Shown here: piece after piece, positions 33,300 to 43,212 of the stretch
Numbering within the stretch: the stretch's first letter is position 1
Layout: each line of letters begins with the position of its first letter
DNA from: Berberis thunbergii
Taxonomy: Eukaryota; Streptophyta; Magnoliopsida; Ranunculales; Berberidaceae
Length of the DNA: 64,000 nt
Assembly: GCA_003290165.1 (NCBI GenBank)
Contig: QNQO01000200.1
Coordinates: 558,001-622,000 of the forward strand
Direction: 5' to 3'
Made by a program: the position numbers and the translations under genes
Notes under the pieces: generated by a model
What the model was told of the DNA's origin: nothing
What the model saw: the letters and a program-made list of their open reading frames with translations, nothing else
Database searches by the model: none

Positions 33300-34350
33300 T
33301 CTGATCAACTACATAAAAGACGGAGCCCTCCTAATGGATAAGCTAGATGCCCACAAGCTGAAAAATAGAGCGGTACGGTAAACCAAGTCCTCCTCCAAGT
33401 CCATGAAGGAGTCTGTAGGAACCACCCCGGAGGAAGGACAATGTATCATAAATCCCTCACACTAGGGTATTACTGGTCGAAAATGCAGCAAAAGGCCAAC
33501 GATTTGGTCCACAAGTGCGATAAGTGTTAGAGATATGCTTGTACACGCATATGCCTGCAAAAACCTGGTTCCAATGAACAACCCTTGGCCATTCACCCAG
33601 TGGGGGATGGACATCATGGACCCCTTCCACTCTTCCAAAAAAAGAAAGTTCCTCTTGGTGGCAGTCGGCTACTTCAACAAATGGGTGGAAGTGGAGCCCC
33701 TCTCTAAGATAGGAAAAAAATCAGATCAAGAAATTTTTGTGGAAGTCTATCGTCTGCATGTTCGGGATATCAAAAATCCTGGCCAATGACAATGAAACCC
33801 AGTTCGGGGGTGGAAACGTCAAGGAATTTGCATCCAACTGGGCATTAGCCTGCGCCAAGTCACCCCTTGGCCAATGGACAAGCAAAAGTCACAAATCAAA
33901 TTATCATGAAAGCTATCAAGAGGAAACTCAATGCAGCCAAAGTGCTCTGGGTCTCTGAACTTTCAGGCATCCTCTGAGCATACAATACCACAAAAATGAC
34001 TTCGACTGGAGAGACACCATTCGCGTTGGCTTATGGGTTTAAGGTAGTGGTTCTAGTAGAACTAGCAGTACCTACATTCAAAACAGAGGAGCTCAGGATG
34101 GAGGACAACAATGCAGCTCTAAGCGTCGGCTTAGACTTACTCGAAGAGTGGAGAGATGGAGCTTCCGTTAGAATCCTATTAACAAAAGATGGCCTAACAC
34201 TACAACAAGAGGGTGAGACCTCGGGTATTTAAAGTCGGCGATTGGGTATTGAGGAAGACCCAACCGAACACCAAAGAGCCCAAAAAAGGCAAGCTAAGCC
34301 CGAACTTGGAAGGTCCCTACAAGGTGACTACGATCAAAAGGCTAGGAATG
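33300..34350 (+). pseudogene. Tat-type integrase, broken
   Basis: The stretch contains a decayed HHCC zinc finger (about 33480-33530), WPFTQWGMDIMDPFHSSKKR (33586 on) and NDNETQFGGG (about 33785-33815), which carry the first and second catalytic aspartates of the DDE core. A third part, from 33996, gives TPFALAYGFKVVVLVELAVP, the usual sequence near the integrase end. Frameshifts separate these parts. Confidence 0.75.
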
Positions 34351-34449
34351 TAGAGAACTTGAAGAATTATTATCAATAAAAGAATTTTATTTAAATAGTT
34401 ACATTTCATATAACTCCATACCCAGGAACATGCCTAGTCAAACTTTCAG

Positions 34450-34740
34450 ACTGTGATGGCACATATGCAGACCGAACCTAGTCCATGGACGGTTCACTGC
34501 AAGCAAGCGAATCTCATCCATGGACGGTTTACTGCTTCAGAGATAGCCAAGTCTTTTTCAGGACCACAATGGCACAACTGCAGAACGAACTTGGTTTATG
34601 GACAATCAATCGCAAGCGGGCGAGTCTCATCTCCGGACGGCTCACCACTTTCTACGAAACTTGCACTGAATACGAGGGCCATAATGGCACACAAGCGGCC
34701 AAGCCTAGTCTTTTTCAGGATGACGATAACTTGAATCAGG
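34450..34740. repeat. Tandem repeats after the Tat integrase
   Basis: Units of about 110 bp built around agtccatggacggttcactg and caagtctttttcagga occur two to three times with many substitutions. This is non-coding region between integrase and the 3' LTR. Confidence 0.55.
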
Positions 34741-34897
34741 ACCACACACGTCTCCCTCAGAAACAGGTCAGCCTAGTCCCTGCTCAGAGTTAAAAGTGTA
34801 TCATGTTTTTTGACAGTCCAGAAGATTTATTAGCACAAGCCAACATGATCCACAATCATTCAGAGCATATAAGAAAGGCAAATTCAGAAAAATAGAC

Positions 34898-34903
34898 TTT
34901 ATT
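34898..34903 (-). terminator. Poly(A) signal of the antisense unit
   Basis: The minus strand reads aataaa just downstream of the antisense stop codon at 34920. Confidence 0.5.
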
Positions 34904-34919
34904 GATCATCAAAAAGTTG

Positions 34920-35459
34920 TTACAAAGCTTGACCAACTGGTAGGTACAAAAGTTTACACACTACATGTATCTGAACTTGGTGCAAAGCAAGGTGCAAGTA
35001 AGAATCCCCTGGAACACATATCGAGGTTTTTCTCCACCAATTTTCCTTTAGAAAAGTATTTGGAAGTGCAAGCAAATTAGGTACCCAAAATTGGCTGCTG
35101 AGGTGATCTCTCAAAAAAGGGATGCCTGGGGTGATGCAGAGATAGATCCCCAAAACAACATACCATGCGCACCAGAGTCTGGTTCTGCTAGTCCACCTTC
35201 CGGCTGAGGCATCACGAATGAAGCCAAAGAAGGAATAATGGGAACAACCACCCAAAGTTGACTGTAGGTATTATTTCCCAAGCTGGATGGTGGAAGACGC
35301 CATCGGAGCACTAGAAGATGGAAGACTAGCTGGGCCCCTAAGGGGGAGTTCGTACTTCTTCTTCATGATATTAAAAGGAATTCAAAGGTCCCATGGAACC
35401 ACTGGAAGCTCACTCAAACTAGGTGGCTTCGCCCAATAGTAGGTTTTGTTAAGAGTCAT
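34920..35459 (-). pseudogene. Antisense additional ORF of the Tat element, broken
   Basis: Minus-strand frames run from about 35459 down to a stop at 34920 (first part MKKKYELPLRGPASLPSSS, later GGCSHYSFFGFIRDASAGRW and PNLLALPNTFLKENWWRKTS), broken by at least one frameshift near 35270. The strand has a TATA box (ctataaata, complement at 35609-35617) upstream and AATAAA (complement at 34898-34903) about 20 bases after the stop. Tat-lineage elements are known to carry an additional antisense ORF between integrase and 3' LTR; its function is unknown. No domain is recognised. Confidence 0.5.
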
Positions 35460-35608
35460 CACTGCAAATGTGAGAACATTCGAAAACTCCACCAATGGAG
35501 ATCATTCTTCATCCTCAGGAGAGGTCAACACACAATATCTGGAAAGACACATTTGAGGAACATGCTCTACAATTCTTATGGTAAAGCTTGATCCTATGAG
35601 AACCAACA

Positions 35609-35617
35609 TATTTATAG
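35609..35617 (-). promoter_or_regulatory. TATA box of the antisense unit
   Basis: The minus strand reads ctataaata, a full plant TATA box, 150 bases upstream of the first antisense start codon. Use in vivo is inferred. Confidence 0.5.
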
Positions 35618-35768
35618 GCACCATGATTCACAGAAGGAAGTCACCCGGCAATCAGCATTAAATGCTATGCAAGGAATAAGGGAGTGACGGTTCCAAGTAC
35701 AACTAAACTAGTCCACATTCATCGAATTAATGGAATTGTACACAGCCTAATTAACTGGGGCAAGTAGC

Positions 35769-36149
35769 TGATGAAACATCAAGCATCAATCACAACCGTA
35801 CACGTGGCATGGGCTAACCCCAACACATAAAAGGCTTCAGTACAATCCCAAATGGACCCACACACAAGACTACTATTAAGATCATAAGTCAGGCACACAT
35901 GTCTATGACACGCCAGCCCTAGAGACATGTGTCTTAGGGTTTGGCCCAGGAAAATAAGACCCAAATAGTTGATCGCAAAGCTGTCACAGGCATCAGATCC
36001 ACTCGTATGAAATTAGTTCTAGCCCAATCAAGCATTGGGTCCTAAACAGAACCAAGTATCGAAGTACTCAGTGATGCATAGGTAAGATCTTAAGAGAGAT
36101 TTTTCCCTCCATCACGCCCTCGATTGCAAAGACAGTTGGGGAGGGAAAG
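35769..36149 (+). repeat. 3' LTR of the Tat-type element, first part
   Basis: It starts TGATGAAACATCA, matching the 5' LTR start, and is cut after gaaag at 36149 by the Tekay element. The LTR continues at 45695. Confidence 0.85.
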
Positions 36150-38365
36150 TGTGACGACCCGCCTTCCGCACTGTACAGATACTGTCCGCTTTGGGCTACC
36201 ATCCGGCCCGCACGGCTTTAAAAGGCCTCTTTCAGAGTATGCACAGCGGACACTGGGCCCCTCTCTGGCCCTACTCATCCAGATATTGTCCTCTTTGGCC
36301 TATTGGGCAGCATTCCGCACCTCCCTCACCTCAAGGATTTGTTGTTTCCACCCACCTACTGGGGCTCCACAGGCCTCTGTACAATGGGGAGATGGCCCTG
36401 CACATATAAAGATCATCAACCTCCCCTACCCAGGCGATGTGGGACTATGTTTCCCCTTGGTAGCTCGCCCAACTCCTCTTGGGATCCACGGGCCTGTTGG
36501 GCACATGATTTAAACATAGTAAATATCAAGCAATGGAAATGAATCAATCTCATAATTCCTCCTAGTCTCCTAGGTATAGCAATGAAGTTGAAATCAGAAA
36601 TCCTGTAAAATCCTGTATAAGTGTCTCATATCGTAGGTATCCGCATACCCTACGAATGTGTCTCACCCAGACACATCCCACAACGTGCACCAGTACCACT
36701 TCGGGCTTGTTTGTATCCTAATGGGGTGCCATCTGCCAGGATACAAACTCAAACGTCCCGAACGACTGGCCTAACACGGCCAACCTAACATAATCCAAAT
36801 CAAGCGCGCTGGGAGGGAAAGCGAGTAATCTCCAAAGCACGTCCTCCGGGACCCGTCCTACTGCACTCTATAGTGGCAAGTGCGTGCGGGAGCTCACCGC
36901 ACCTCAGCAAGCTTGCCACATGCAATAGCGTCCACAATGTCAGGTGCGAGTCATCTCCAGCACCATCCAACTCACGATGCGAGCAAGCTCCTAAGCATCG
37001 ACAAACAGGCATTATAGCGGGGTAAAGACACTTATACTACTATCCACATGCACAAATGACAAATCTGTACATAACCAAATGTACAAACGTGCAATCATAA
37101 ACAATTCGACAATTTATAAAACCACGACTATGCCAGGGTCCCAACATGACCCAAATCACCACAATAAATTTATTCGAGTAGATTATCATACATGCTCAAG
37201 ACTCGAAAATCCACGGTAAAACATGATATGCTATGCAACCTCAACAACGAAGCATACAGGTCTCATGTCATTACACCAAAGCCTAATCACACCGAATTTA
37301 CTAATCGATTTCATTCAAGTATCATGCTTTTCTGAAAATCCAATGCATAATTCATTCACACATAACTAACACAATCCTCGAAATCTGAAAACTCCGAATT
37401 TCAGATTCGGATTCAATTCTACACAATTGACGGTATACTATAAAAAATTCATTTCAGGATTTCAAGTAATTATTTTATCAAAATAAATATTATAGTTCCA
37501 CTCACCTGGCGGAATGGATTTTAAAAACCCAATTCCTACCAGTCGAAGCTCCAAACACGCAAAATCACGAATGCAAGGCCACGAAAATTCTAAAACTGCA
37601 AGGCGGGCTCGAAAATGAGCAAACTAGCCGAAAACTGAAATAAATAAATAAATACAAGCGACGCGCGACTGAAAGGAATACTTACAGCCAAAAGGAAATC
37701 GGCAACCACCCCGCCGAAACCCAAGGTTTGGCGAAAACGCGCCGAAACCCTCCCTACACCGGTCTGATCGCTACCAAACTGCACAACAATCCACAAAAGA
37801 GTCTAAGGACACTCAGAGTCACGAAAATGAGGCTCACCCGCGCACCCAAAGCCTGGTTTCACGCCGAGGAACCCTCTAAACAAACATGCATCCTGATTTT
37901 TTGAAAAAAATTTTGGCCAACCACAAAACAGTCTTGCATGTCGGTTCTAAGGGCTCCCAAGGATGCCACCAAGGCCCTAACACGGCTGATCGGAGCTAAA
38001 ACCCGATCAAACCCCAAACTCAAAAGAAAACTGATTTTTTTTTTTTTTTTTTTTTTTTGAAAAAAAAGCAACTGAGAAATAAAGAGGGGGAAGAGAGAAC
38101 GAACCGAGGAGGAGGAGGAGGTGAGATGTGGGGGAGAAACCACCCAAAAACCGCCGAGAAAAACGTTGTAGAAATGGCGAGGATCTCGCCGCGCCACTCG
38201 CAGGAACGAACAGAAAAAGAAAAGAAGAAAGAGAAGAAGAAAGGGGGAAGGGGAGGGGTCGTGCTGTTTTAAAGGGGTGGGTGGCTATGTGCCCCCACCA
38301 CCTTTGCTAAGTACACCCCGTTGTTTTTAAAAACTTTTTTTTTTTTAAAAACCGCAGTTCTCACA
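36150..38365 (-). repeat. 3' LTR of the Tekay element, with an unlike outer end
   Basis: From 36510 on it matches the other LTR closely, including a long T run at 38036-38059. The outer 360 bases (36150-36509) do not match the other LTR at all. That outer piece begins tgtgacgaccc, ends ttgggcaca, and on the minus strand holds agtcccacatcgcc followed by a tttatatg TATA-like word, common in plant LTR promoters. Confidence 0.85.
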
Positions 38366-38400
38366 TCATACACACCTTAAAAGAGATCTCGTCCTCGAGA
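38366..38400 (-). promoter_or_regulatory. Polypurine-tract region of the Tekay element
   Basis: The minus strand between pol and the 3' LTR reads ctcgaggacgagatctcttt and then aaggtgtgtatga before the LTR start TGTGAGAAC. The purine content is only moderate, so the exact tract is uncertain. Confidence 0.4.
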
Positions 38401-38426
38401 TCGGACAAAATCCACGACAAGAAAAC

Positions 38427-41400
38427 TTAGGCAAAAAGCTCGGGGTATTCCTGTCTCATCTGATCCTCCAGCTCCCAAGTCACGTCACCCCCTCGGTGAC
38501 TCCACTGAACCTTCACTAACTTCACTATCCTCCGACGAAGTTGTTTCACATCATCATCAACAATGGCTACTGGCCTCACTGGATACGTCAACTCATCTGC
38601 AATCTCTACTTCAGCAGGCTCTATAATCTGTGACGGGTCTGCCAAACACTTCCGCAACATGGATACGTGAAACACATCGTGGATTCCTGACATACTCTGC
38701 GGCAAAGCCAATCTGTAGGCCACTGGTCCGATCCTCTCAGTAATCTCATATGGCCCTACATACCTCGGTGCAAGTTTTTCACGACTTCGAAACCTAACAA
38801 CTCCGCGCATCGGGGAAACTTTCAGAAAAACCCTGTCACCAACATCAAACTCCAACTCCTTACGCCTCCTATCAGCGTAACTCTTCTGTCTACTCTGGGC
38901 TGTCAACAACCGCGCTCTAATCAGCTTAATCTTCTCAGTAGTTTCTCTGATCACATCCGGCCCCATCACAACTGACTCTCCAATCTCTGCCCAACAAACA
39001 GGGGACCTACACGGTCGTCCGTAGAGTGCCTCAAACGGTGCCATACCAATACTTACGTGGTAGTTGTTGTTGTACGCAAACTCACATAATGGTAGGTGAT
39101 CTTTCCAACTGCCCCCAAAGTCTAAAATACATGCTCTAAGCATGTCTTCCACTACCTGATTCACTCGCTCAGATTGGCCATCTGTCTGTGGATGATAAGC
39201 TGTACTCATGTCCAATCTAGTACCCATAACTTGCTGAAAGCTCTGCCAGAAGTGGGCTGTGAAAAGCGGATCTCTGTCGGATACAATCGAAACAGGCGAC
39301 CCATGAAGGCGAACTATCTCCCGAATGAACAATACCGCTAGACTGTCTGCCGTCCGATTCATACTAACAGGAATGAAATGTGCACACTTCGTCAACCGAT
39401 CAACAATGACCCATATCGACTCATTACCTTTCCTCGACCGTGGAAGTCCATCGATGAAATCCATAGTGATATACTCCCACTTCCACGTCGGGATATCCAA
39501 TGGATGCAATAACCCAGATGGTCTCTGATGCTCGGCTTTCACCTGCTGACAAGTCGCACACCGTGCCACAAACTCTCCAATGTCTTTCTTCATTCCATGC
39601 CACCAGAAAGAACGTCTCAAATCTTGATACATCTTCGTTCCACCGGGATGAATGGTGAAACGAGATCTATGAGCTTCCTGTAAGATATCTCTTCGCAACT
39701 CCTCATCAGACGGAACACAAAGCCGCCCACGAAATCGCAACTCTCCATCTGAACCCACTGACCAATCGGTAGGGCACTCATCCAATGTGTCCACTACCAA
39801 ATCTGCTATCTGCCTCGTAATCACTGGATCAGAGGTCTGTTTCTCCACCACTCTTCTGATCAATGACGGATAAACTGTTAAACCCGCTATCATGCTGCCC
39901 TCTGTACTGAAAGTAGGCTGAACTGCAAATGAAGCTAATGTCTCCAGTGTTCGGTACTCCTGAATCATCATGGTTGCCATCACTACATGTCGCCTACTCA
40001 AGGCATCTGCAACCACATTGGCCCTACCAGGCTGATACTGTATCTCGAAGTCATAGCTGCTAAGGAAATCAACCCATCGTTGTTGCCTCATATTCAACTC
40101 CCTTTGAGTGAATAAGTACTTCAAACTCTTGTGATCTGTGAACAACTCAAACCTCTCACCATACAGATAATGTCTCCAGATCTTCAAGGCAAAGACTACG
40201 GCTGCCAACTCTAAATCATGTGTCGGATATTTTCGCTCGTGTGGTTTCAACTGTCGAGACGCATAGGCTACGACCTTCTTGCCTTGCATCAACACTCCAC
40301 CCAATCCTGTACCACAAGCATCAGTAAATACTACCAGCCGGCTACCAGGTGTTGGAATAGTCAACACTGGTGCTGAAGTCAACCGAAGCTTCAAAGTTTC
40401 AAAAGCTTCTTCACACTTTTCTGACCATACAAAAGGAACATTCTTCCTAGTTAACTGAGTGAGTGGTGCCGCAATCAAGGAAAACTTCTCGATAAACCGT
40501 CGGTAATAACCAGCCAAACCCAGAAAACTACGAATCTCTGTCACACTACTAGGTCGTCTCCAAGACTTCACTGCCTCGACTTTCTCAGGGTCCACTGCAA
40601 TACCTCCACTAGAAATAACATGCCCAAGAAATCGAACTTCAGGCTCCCAAAAGTGACACTTACTGAACTTCGCATACAACTGATTTTCTCTAAGTATCTG
40701 CAAAACAATGCGAAGGTGTTCTCTGTGCTCCTCTAAACTCCTCGAGTACACTAAGATATCATCAATGAAGATTACCACAAACTTGTCCAGGTACGGACTG
40801 AACAATCTATTCATCAAATCCATGAAGAAAGCTGGTGCATTTGTCAATCCAAATGGCATGACTGGAAACTCATACAAGCCATAACGGGTCCGAAAAGCGG
40901 TAATTGGAACGGAATGTTCCTCAACTCTCATCTGATGGTACCCAGACTGCAAGTCTAACTGTGAAAACACTACGGCTCCCCTCAACTGATCCAATAGATC
41001 ATCAATCCGAGGTAATGGATACTTATTCTTGATAGTCACTTTATTCAAATCTCGCTAATCTATGCACATCCTCAATGATCCATCCTTCTTAGACACAAAT
41101 ATTGCTGGAGCTCCCCAAGGTGAATTGCTCGGACGAATAAACCCCTTCCGAAGCAACTCATCAAGCTGTACTTTCATCTCTTCCAATTGCTTAGGTGCAA
41201 GCCTGTACGCTGATTTAGATATAGGTGCAGTACCAGGAACCAGGTCAATCCGAAACTCTACCTCACGACGTGGAGGGATACCAGGAATCTCCTGAAAGAC
41301 ATCAGGGAACTCACACACAACCTCTACAGAACCGGTGTCGGGACAAGAAATCTCAAGAGAGCTAAGAAAACTCGACATCAACGAAACCGAATCGGGTTCA

Positions 41401-41755
41401 CAAGCCAACACACGAGGCGAAGCATCAGGTGGCGCTAACATCACCGACCTATGCAAGCAATCAATGATCACCGGATGACTGGACAACCAATCCATCCCTA
41501 GAATCAATTGATAGCCCTCGAAACCCAAGACAATAAAATCAAACACAAAGCTGTACCCCAACAAGAAAAACTCGAAACGGGGGCAAAACTCCCACAACCA
41601 AACCGAACTGCCCAAGGGAGACACAACGCACAAGGGCTCCGGCAAAGGCACCACCTCAAGGTTGTCTCTAACAACCAACTGTCTAGAAATAAAAGACCTA
41701 GATGCTCCTGTATCGAAAAGAGCCCTCAACAGGGAAGACGACGAATGCACAAAAC
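38427..41755 (-). pseudogene. Tekay pol: protease, RT, RNase H, integrase, chromodomain (one stop codon)
   Basis: The frame is open on the minus strand from before 41755 to 38427 except for a TAG at 41055-41057, where the family has Tyr in the conserved CIDYRDLN box. Domains in order: protease (ALFDTGAS), RT ([11 protein letters not shown]), RNase H ([13 protein letters not shown] and [24 protein letters not shown]), integrase zinc finger (HPGG ... CATCQQVK), integrase core ([32 protein letters not shown]) and a chromodomain ([20 protein letters not shown]). All catalytic motifs are present. The product would make and insert cDNA, with the chromodomain guiding target choice. The start is set by a proposed splice acceptor at 41756; the gag frame lies just upstream. 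Confidence 0.88.
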
Positions 41756-41894
41756 CTGGCACACAACACAAGTATCTTGAATCACATAACAACACACTAA
41801 CATGCAATTTTTCCTATGCATAATGCACATAACACAATCTTACTACAACTGGCACACACAAAACGACAATAAAAAAATAACTAAAATAACATAC
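41756..41894 (-). other. Candidate intron between gag and pol
   Basis: On the minus strand the 139-nt segment starts gtatgt right after the first base of a Gly codon near the gag end, is T-rich, and ends tgtgttgtgtgccag. Removing it joins the gag frame to the pol frame with no frame break and keeps the Gly codon. Without removal gag ends four codons later (stop at 41881-41883) and pol is one frame off. Signals match plant GT-AG introns; splicing itself is not shown by the sequence. Confidence 0.6.
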
Positions 41895-43056
41895 CCTCAA
41901 CATTTCCCTGACCGGGAATAGCTGCTAGGCGAACAGGCGGTGCTGGGAGAGGGACTCTCTGACCACTACCAGACGCAGGTGCTAACTGTCCCTGAGGCGC
42001 CCTCTGCAGTACTGGTCCAGCCCTATTCTGAGGACAAAGTCTAGAAAAGTGTCCCAATTGTCCACAAGTATAACAAACTACATGTTCCCATCGATTTGTC
42101 TGACCTCTTGGACAATCACGGGCTATATGTCCCTCCTGGCCACAAGTGAAGCAACCACTCCTATTTCCGGTCTGACCATCCCACCTAGGCTGTCTCTGTT
42201 GCTGCTGCTGTCGATGATCTCCTCTGGAACGTTTGTCGCCTCTGCGATCTCTGCCAGTCCTAACTGGTCCACCTCTACCAGGGTCTCTCTGCTGGACAAC
42301 GGCACGCTCTGGCTGCGGTGCCTGCTCAATGGTCTGGCTTCCTCGACCAAACCTCTGACTGCGCTCTGAACCTCTAGCTCGTCGAACCAGAGTCTCCTGT
42401 CTACACTCAGCATCCACTCGCTCCTGACTCAAAGTGATATCCACTAATCTATCAAAAGGACGATCAATCATCACCATCAACTGTTTCCTTAAAAACGGGT
42501 TCAGACCACTCAAAAAATTTTTGTTCTTCTTCTCTGGTGTGTCTATAAAATAAGTGGCATAGCGGCTCAACTGTGTAAACTCTGACAAGTATTCAGAAAC
42601 TGATCTAGAACCGTGCTGTAAATGTATAAACCTGTCCACTATCTCAGCTCTTGCAGAATCAGGAACAAAATGTTGCTCAAACACCTGGCAAAATGTATCC
42701 CACTGCATCTCTGACACATCACGGCTCTGCCTCACTGTATCCCAATAGTACATAGCCTCTCCGTCAAACTGGTGTGCTGCTAACTCAGTACGCTGTATAG
42801 GTGTCAGCACCATCCTCTCAAATATGAGCTCCACCTTACGAATCCACCGATCCGCAGCTAGAGAATCTCCAGTACCATCAAACCTTTCACCACCCAAGCT
42901 GACGAAATCCCTGTTGCGCCGAGTAAACGGATCCTCTGACTGACTGCCTTGCCTCACACTCTGTGCCAACTGGGTCATAATTTCCATAAAAGCCTGAGAG
43001 ATATGCTCCCTTGCAGCGCCTGATCCCTCACCCTGAGATCTCTGCCCACGCGCCAT
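41881..43056 (-). CDS. Tekay Gag, capsid and nucleocapsid protein
   Basis: From the ATG at 43056 (MARGQRSQGEGSG) the frame is open for 391 codons. The ORF can be extended upstream to 43233, but that part overlaps the primer site and LTR, so the internal Met is preferred. The capsid part contains FDGTGDSLAADRWIRKVELI and MYYWDTVRQ. The C-terminal third is Arg/Gln-rich and holds two CCHC zinc knuckles, CFTCGQEGHIARDC and CYTCGQLGHFSRLC, for RNA binding. The stop lies in the candidate intron, so unspliced RNA would give Gag alone. Confidence 0.88.
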   Translation of the reverse strand: MARGQRSQGEGSGAAREHISQAFMEIMTQLAQSVRQGSQSEDPFTRRNRDFVSLGGERFDGTGDSLAADRWIRKVELIFERMVLTPIQRTELAAHQFDGEAMYYWDTVRQSRDVSEMQWDTFCQVFEQHFVPDSARAEIVDRFIHLQHGSRSVSEYLSEFTQLSRYATYFIDTPEKKNKNFLSGLNPFLRKQLMVMIDRPFDRLVDITLSQERVDAECRQETLVRRARGSERSQRFGRGSQTIEQAPQPERAVVQQRDPGRGGPVRTGRDRRGDKRSRGDHRQQQQQRQPRWDGQTGNRSGCFTCGQEGHIARDCPRGQTNRWEHVVCYTCGQLGHFSRLCPQNRAGPVLQRAPQGQLAPASGSGQRVPLPAPPVRLAAIPGQGNVEGMLF

Positions 43057-43195
43057 CACCAAACAACCTCTACGAAAAAAAATAAGAAAACACACATACC
43101 ATACATCAAACAACACAACAAAAGTCCTAACTCCTCTACCCAATCCACTCAAGAAAGTGGTATACGATGACGTTCTATGTGAACCGGTAACAATA

Positions 43196-43207
43196 GCTCT
43201 GATACCA
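43196..43207 (-). promoter_or_regulatory. Primer binding site, initiator-Met tRNA type
   Basis: The minus strand reads tggtatcagagc, the standard iMet primer site, five bases from the LTR end at 43213. Confidence 0.9.
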
Positions 43208-43212
43208 AGCTC

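Noticed and set aside
36124..36542. Overlapping frames at the outer end of the Tekay LTR
   Set aside because: They lie in LTR sequence in three frames at once with no domain; the GC-rich composition explains them.
37859..38310. Frames on both strands around the poly-T run, also at 45255-45649
   Set aside because: They sit inside the Tekay LTRs, appear twice because the LTR is duplicated, and run through homopolymer.
42049..42413. Frames of about 100 codons antisense or in another frame to gag
   Set aside because: They are shadows of the gag frame, which has two zinc knuckles and a family match.
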